A stretch of 64,000 nucleotides of DNA from an uncultured Anaerolineae bacterium (GTDB lineage Bacteria > Chloroflexota > Anaerolineae > Aggregatilineales > Phototrophicaceae). Where the stretch lies: contig CAKQCB010000008.1 of assembly GCA_934216615.1 (NCBI GenBank), forward strand, positions 62,001 through 126,000. The letters are read 5' to 3'. The translations under genes were made by a program, and so were the position numbers. The notes under the pieces are model-generated. The model was not told the DNA's origin. It did not search any database and saw nothing but the letters and a program-made list of their open reading frames with translations. Below, one piece after another: positions 62,262-64,000 of this stretch; the stretch's first letter is position 1; every line of letters starts with the position of its first letter.

Positions 62262-62297
62262 AAAACACCCCACTCAATACGAGCGGGGTGTTTTCGT
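62262..62297. terminator. Displaced terminator of tRNA-Ala, shared with WD40 gene
   Basis: AAAACACCCC-A-CTC, loop AATAC, GAG-C-GGGGTGTTTT: 13 paired bases around one A-C mismatch, with A and T tracts for both strands. In the empty site it would begin about 24 bp after the tRNA. The stop of the convergent WD40 gene lies inside it. Confidence 0.85.
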
Positions 62298-63467
62298 TTT
62301 ATAGTTTCTCTGAAATTCTCTGTAGAAGAGTAGGTTAGGAGTCGCGCTAGGCGTACGGGTAGATGTAAAGGTTAGTGTCGGTGTCTCGGTTGGCGTATGA
62401 GTAGGAGTCAGCGAAATTTCAGGGACACCGGCAATACCAGAGACATTGGTCGTACTGAAGAGAGGTTCGCCAGTATCACTTACGCCAGCATAAGTCACAT
62501 CATTGGTCTGTGGGTTCCAATCGACGGCGTTGAGGGTGCCATCCACCTGCAAAACGCTCTCCACTTCGCTGGTGAGCACATTGGCAACATAGAGTTCACC
62601 GTCATGGGAGACGACGGCAATAAAGTTCCATGTTCCGTCCCATGAGATGTCCATGATTCTAGAACCCGGTCCGCCAATCACTTGACGTGGGGTGACTGGA
62701 AAACCAACGATACCCCATGTTGTCTCTAAATCAATAATGAGCAACTCACCAGTGTACGTTCCCTGAGCAATTTGAATGTTATCGGGACGAGGTTCACTTA
62801 TACCACCTTCGTTGGAGCCACCAAATCTTCTGGGAATATCTTCTACTGGAGGACGGGTGCGTTCTCCTGTAAACGCATTCAGCCATGTTGCTCCATCGCC
62901 CATGCGTCCATCATCGCTCAGCCATACCCGCCCGGGCCCACCACCCGATAGATCACCCGCACGATAAATCAATATTCCTGCCTGTGTGTCCCACACGCTC
63001 GTTTCGTAACTGTTGGTTCCCACCACTACGTAGCGAGCATCAAGGCTCCATGTGATCGTCTGGACGCCTTCAGGGATACTGTCTACGTTGCCCCAAGTAA
63101 AAAAGCCACTGGGCAAGCCGACTTCGTATTCATAAAGAAGTTGCCATGAATCCACTTCCCAAATGTACATGCGATTACCGATGCCTGCAGCCAGAAGGTT
63201 ACCTTGTGGGCTCCAAACTACCGCTGCTTTCGGCAAGATGTCGATGGGACGCATAAACTGAAAAATATTCCTATTTTGGCTGGGGAATGCCACATTGAGG
63301 GAACCATCATCACTCACCACTGCCAACAGCGTTCCATCAGGACTCCAATTTAGATCCAGTATTACAGGCTCAACTGCTTGAGCTGACCCGGCACTAGGAA
63401 GGATGCTCAACATAAGGAGTGTGATTGTTGTCAGGAAGAGCTGAAGCTTAAGAAATTTTTTAAGCAT
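62274..63467 (-). CDS. Secreted WD40-type protein, tandem paralogue
   Basis: A 397-residue exported protein with signal peptide LQLFLTTITLLMLSILPSAG. It is a WD40 propeller (LDLNWSPDGTLLAVVSDDGS, AAVVWSPQGNLLAAGIGNRM, QTITWSLDARYVVVGTNSYE, IMDISWDGTWNFIAVVSHDG). A Thr-Pro linker follows (TPTHTPTETPTLT), then a basic tail KTKTPRSY. The last blade and linker are nearly identical to those of the upstream gene, so these are tandem duplicates. It starts 5 bp after the upstream stop, in one operon. Its tail ends in the terminator and differs from the paralogue's. Confidence 0.85.
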   Translation of the reverse strand: MLKKFLKLQLFLTTITLLMLSILPSAGSAQAVEPVILDLNWSPDGTLLAVVSDDGSLNVAFPSQNRNIFQFMRPIDILPKAAVVWSPQGNLLAAGIGNRMYIWEVDSWQLLYEYEVGLPSGFFTWGNVDSIPEGVQTITWSLDARYVVVGTNSYETSVWDTQAGILIYRAGDLSGGGPGRVWLSDDGRMGDGATWLNAFTGERTRPPVEDIPRRFGGSNEGGISEPRPDNIQIAQGTYTGELLIIDLETTWGIVGFPVTPRQVIGGPGSRIMDISWDGTWNFIAVVSHDGELYVANVLTSEVESVLQVDGTLNAVDWNPQTNDVTYAGVSDTGEPLFSTTNVSGIAGVPEISLTPTHTPTETPTLTFTSTRTPSATPNLLFYREFQRNYKTKTPRSY

Positions 63468-63472
63468 GGAGT

Positions 63473-64000
63473 TTACCAACCCTTCTCGTCAAAGATATTC
63501 TGCATAACAATTTGCATCCATTCTAAGCGAGCGTCTCCAGGATATGTGTCGTCATCATTACTAGGCGTACAGGTAGATGTAAAGGTTGGTGTCGGTGTCT
63601 CTGATGGCGTATCCGTTGAGGTGGGTGTAAACGTCGAAGTTGGCGTTTCCGTGTAGGTAGGCGTGAATGTCGGTGTCTCGGTTGGCATACTCGTGGGAGT
63701 CAGCGAAATTTCAGGGACACCGGCAATACCAGAAACATCGGTCGTACTGAAGATAGGTTCGCCAGTATCGCTGACGCCAGCATAGGTCACATCATTGGTC
63801 TGGGGGTTCCAATCGATAGCATTTAACTCACCATCCAATATCAAGACGCTTTCGATTTCTTCCGTGACAAGATTAACAACGTAAAGCTCCCCATCCCGTG
63901 CAGCGACTGCTATGAAATCTCCATTCCCATTCCATGATATGGAGCTAATTACGCGCCGAGTTTCTGGTGGTTCCCACTCTGCTACCTTAAAGCCTTGAAT
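63473..64000 (-). CDS. WD40-type secreted protein, paralogue (partial at window end)
   Basis: The minus frame is open to the window edge, giving 175 residues of C-terminus. It shows SISWNGNGDFIAVAARDGEL, LNAIDWNPQTNDVTYAGVSD and GIAGVPEISLTPTSMPTETP, which are close to the neighbour's. A longer Thr-Pro/Ser-rich linker (TETPTSTFTPTSTDTPSETP) is followed by a Cys and a ~30-residue acidic/aromatic end. The start and signal lie outside the window. Confidence 0.85.
   Translation of the reverse strand: MQGFKVAEWEPPETRRVISSISWNGNGDFIAVAARDGELYVVNLVTEEIESVLILDGELNAIDWNPQTNDVTYAGVSDTGEPIFSTTDVSGIAGVPEISLTPTSMPTETPTFTPTYTETPTSTFTPTSTDTPSETPTPTFTSTCTPSNDDDTYPGDARLEWMQIVMQNIFDEKGW

Noticed and set aside
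63540..63700. Repetitive stretch as a CRISPR-like or tandem DNA repeat
   Set aside because: It is the coding sequence of a Thr-Pro linker; units vary and stay in frame.

Overview
The window looks like chromosome of a Chloroflexota bacterium, probably an Anaerolineae-like lineage. The grounds are indirect: many secreted or lipid-anchored WD40/beta-propeller, TPR and SH3 proteins with Thr-Pro linkers, a PspA/coiled-coil pair, a ScyD/ScyE-like propeller, and mid-GC codon use. No rRNA or other phylogenetic marker is present, so the assignment is tentative.

Bases 1-33700 are chromosomal. They hold the end of a GH20 hexosaminidase, a secreted SH3 protein, an AlkA-type glycosylase and an MFS exporter. 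These are followed by a compact ubiquitin-like operon (5224-9360): E2-like protein, JAB/JAMM protein fused to an RWD/E2-like domain, E1/ThiF-like protein, a small acidic protein ending in glycine, and a PCMT-type methyltransferase. Housekeeping and envelope genes come next: VOC, NERD, TPR/PPC, CoxE-like VWA, rsgA, a DsbA-like oxidoreductase, arylamine N-acetyltransferase, pspA, an acyl-CoA carboxylase beta subunit, pit plus a DUF47 regulator, an iron(III)-type ABC transporter, def and radA.

Bases 33798-62237 are a 28.4 kb integrated element in the 3' end of tRNA-Ala(CGC), bounded by a 12-bp direct repeat. A large serine integrase lies at the tRNA end. Next come HNH/antitoxin-like, DUF2442, HicB-like and XRE genes, then a plasmid-like backbone: ParM-like actin, small DNA-binding proteins, a HU-like protein, a ribbon-helix-helix accessory protein, a relaxase and a primase-helicase. 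A secreted cargo protein and a sigma-like protein follow. The main cargo is an AT-rich defence operon related to class 2 DISARM: two unknown proteins, a NERD-UvrD helicase, DrmA, DrmB, a 5mC methyltransferase and a MutY/Mig-like glycosylase, with an Mrr-like nuclease convergent to it. A UPF0158 protein and a DUF433/DUF5615 toxin-antitoxin pair lie at the far end. No type IV secretion genes are seen, so the element looks mobilizable rather than self-conjugative.

Two observations stand out. First, the integrase reading frame runs through the attachment site: in the excised circle it would continue in frame into 68 codons now stranded at the other end of the element, adding a helix-turn-helix tail. 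Integration replaces that tail with 11 residues read from the tRNA antisense strand. Second, the DISARM variant lacks a recognisable DrmC and carries its own NERD-UvrD helicase and mismatch-type glycosylase. The element also carries away the tRNA's terminator, which now sits just beyond attR next to two tandem WD40 genes that close the window.
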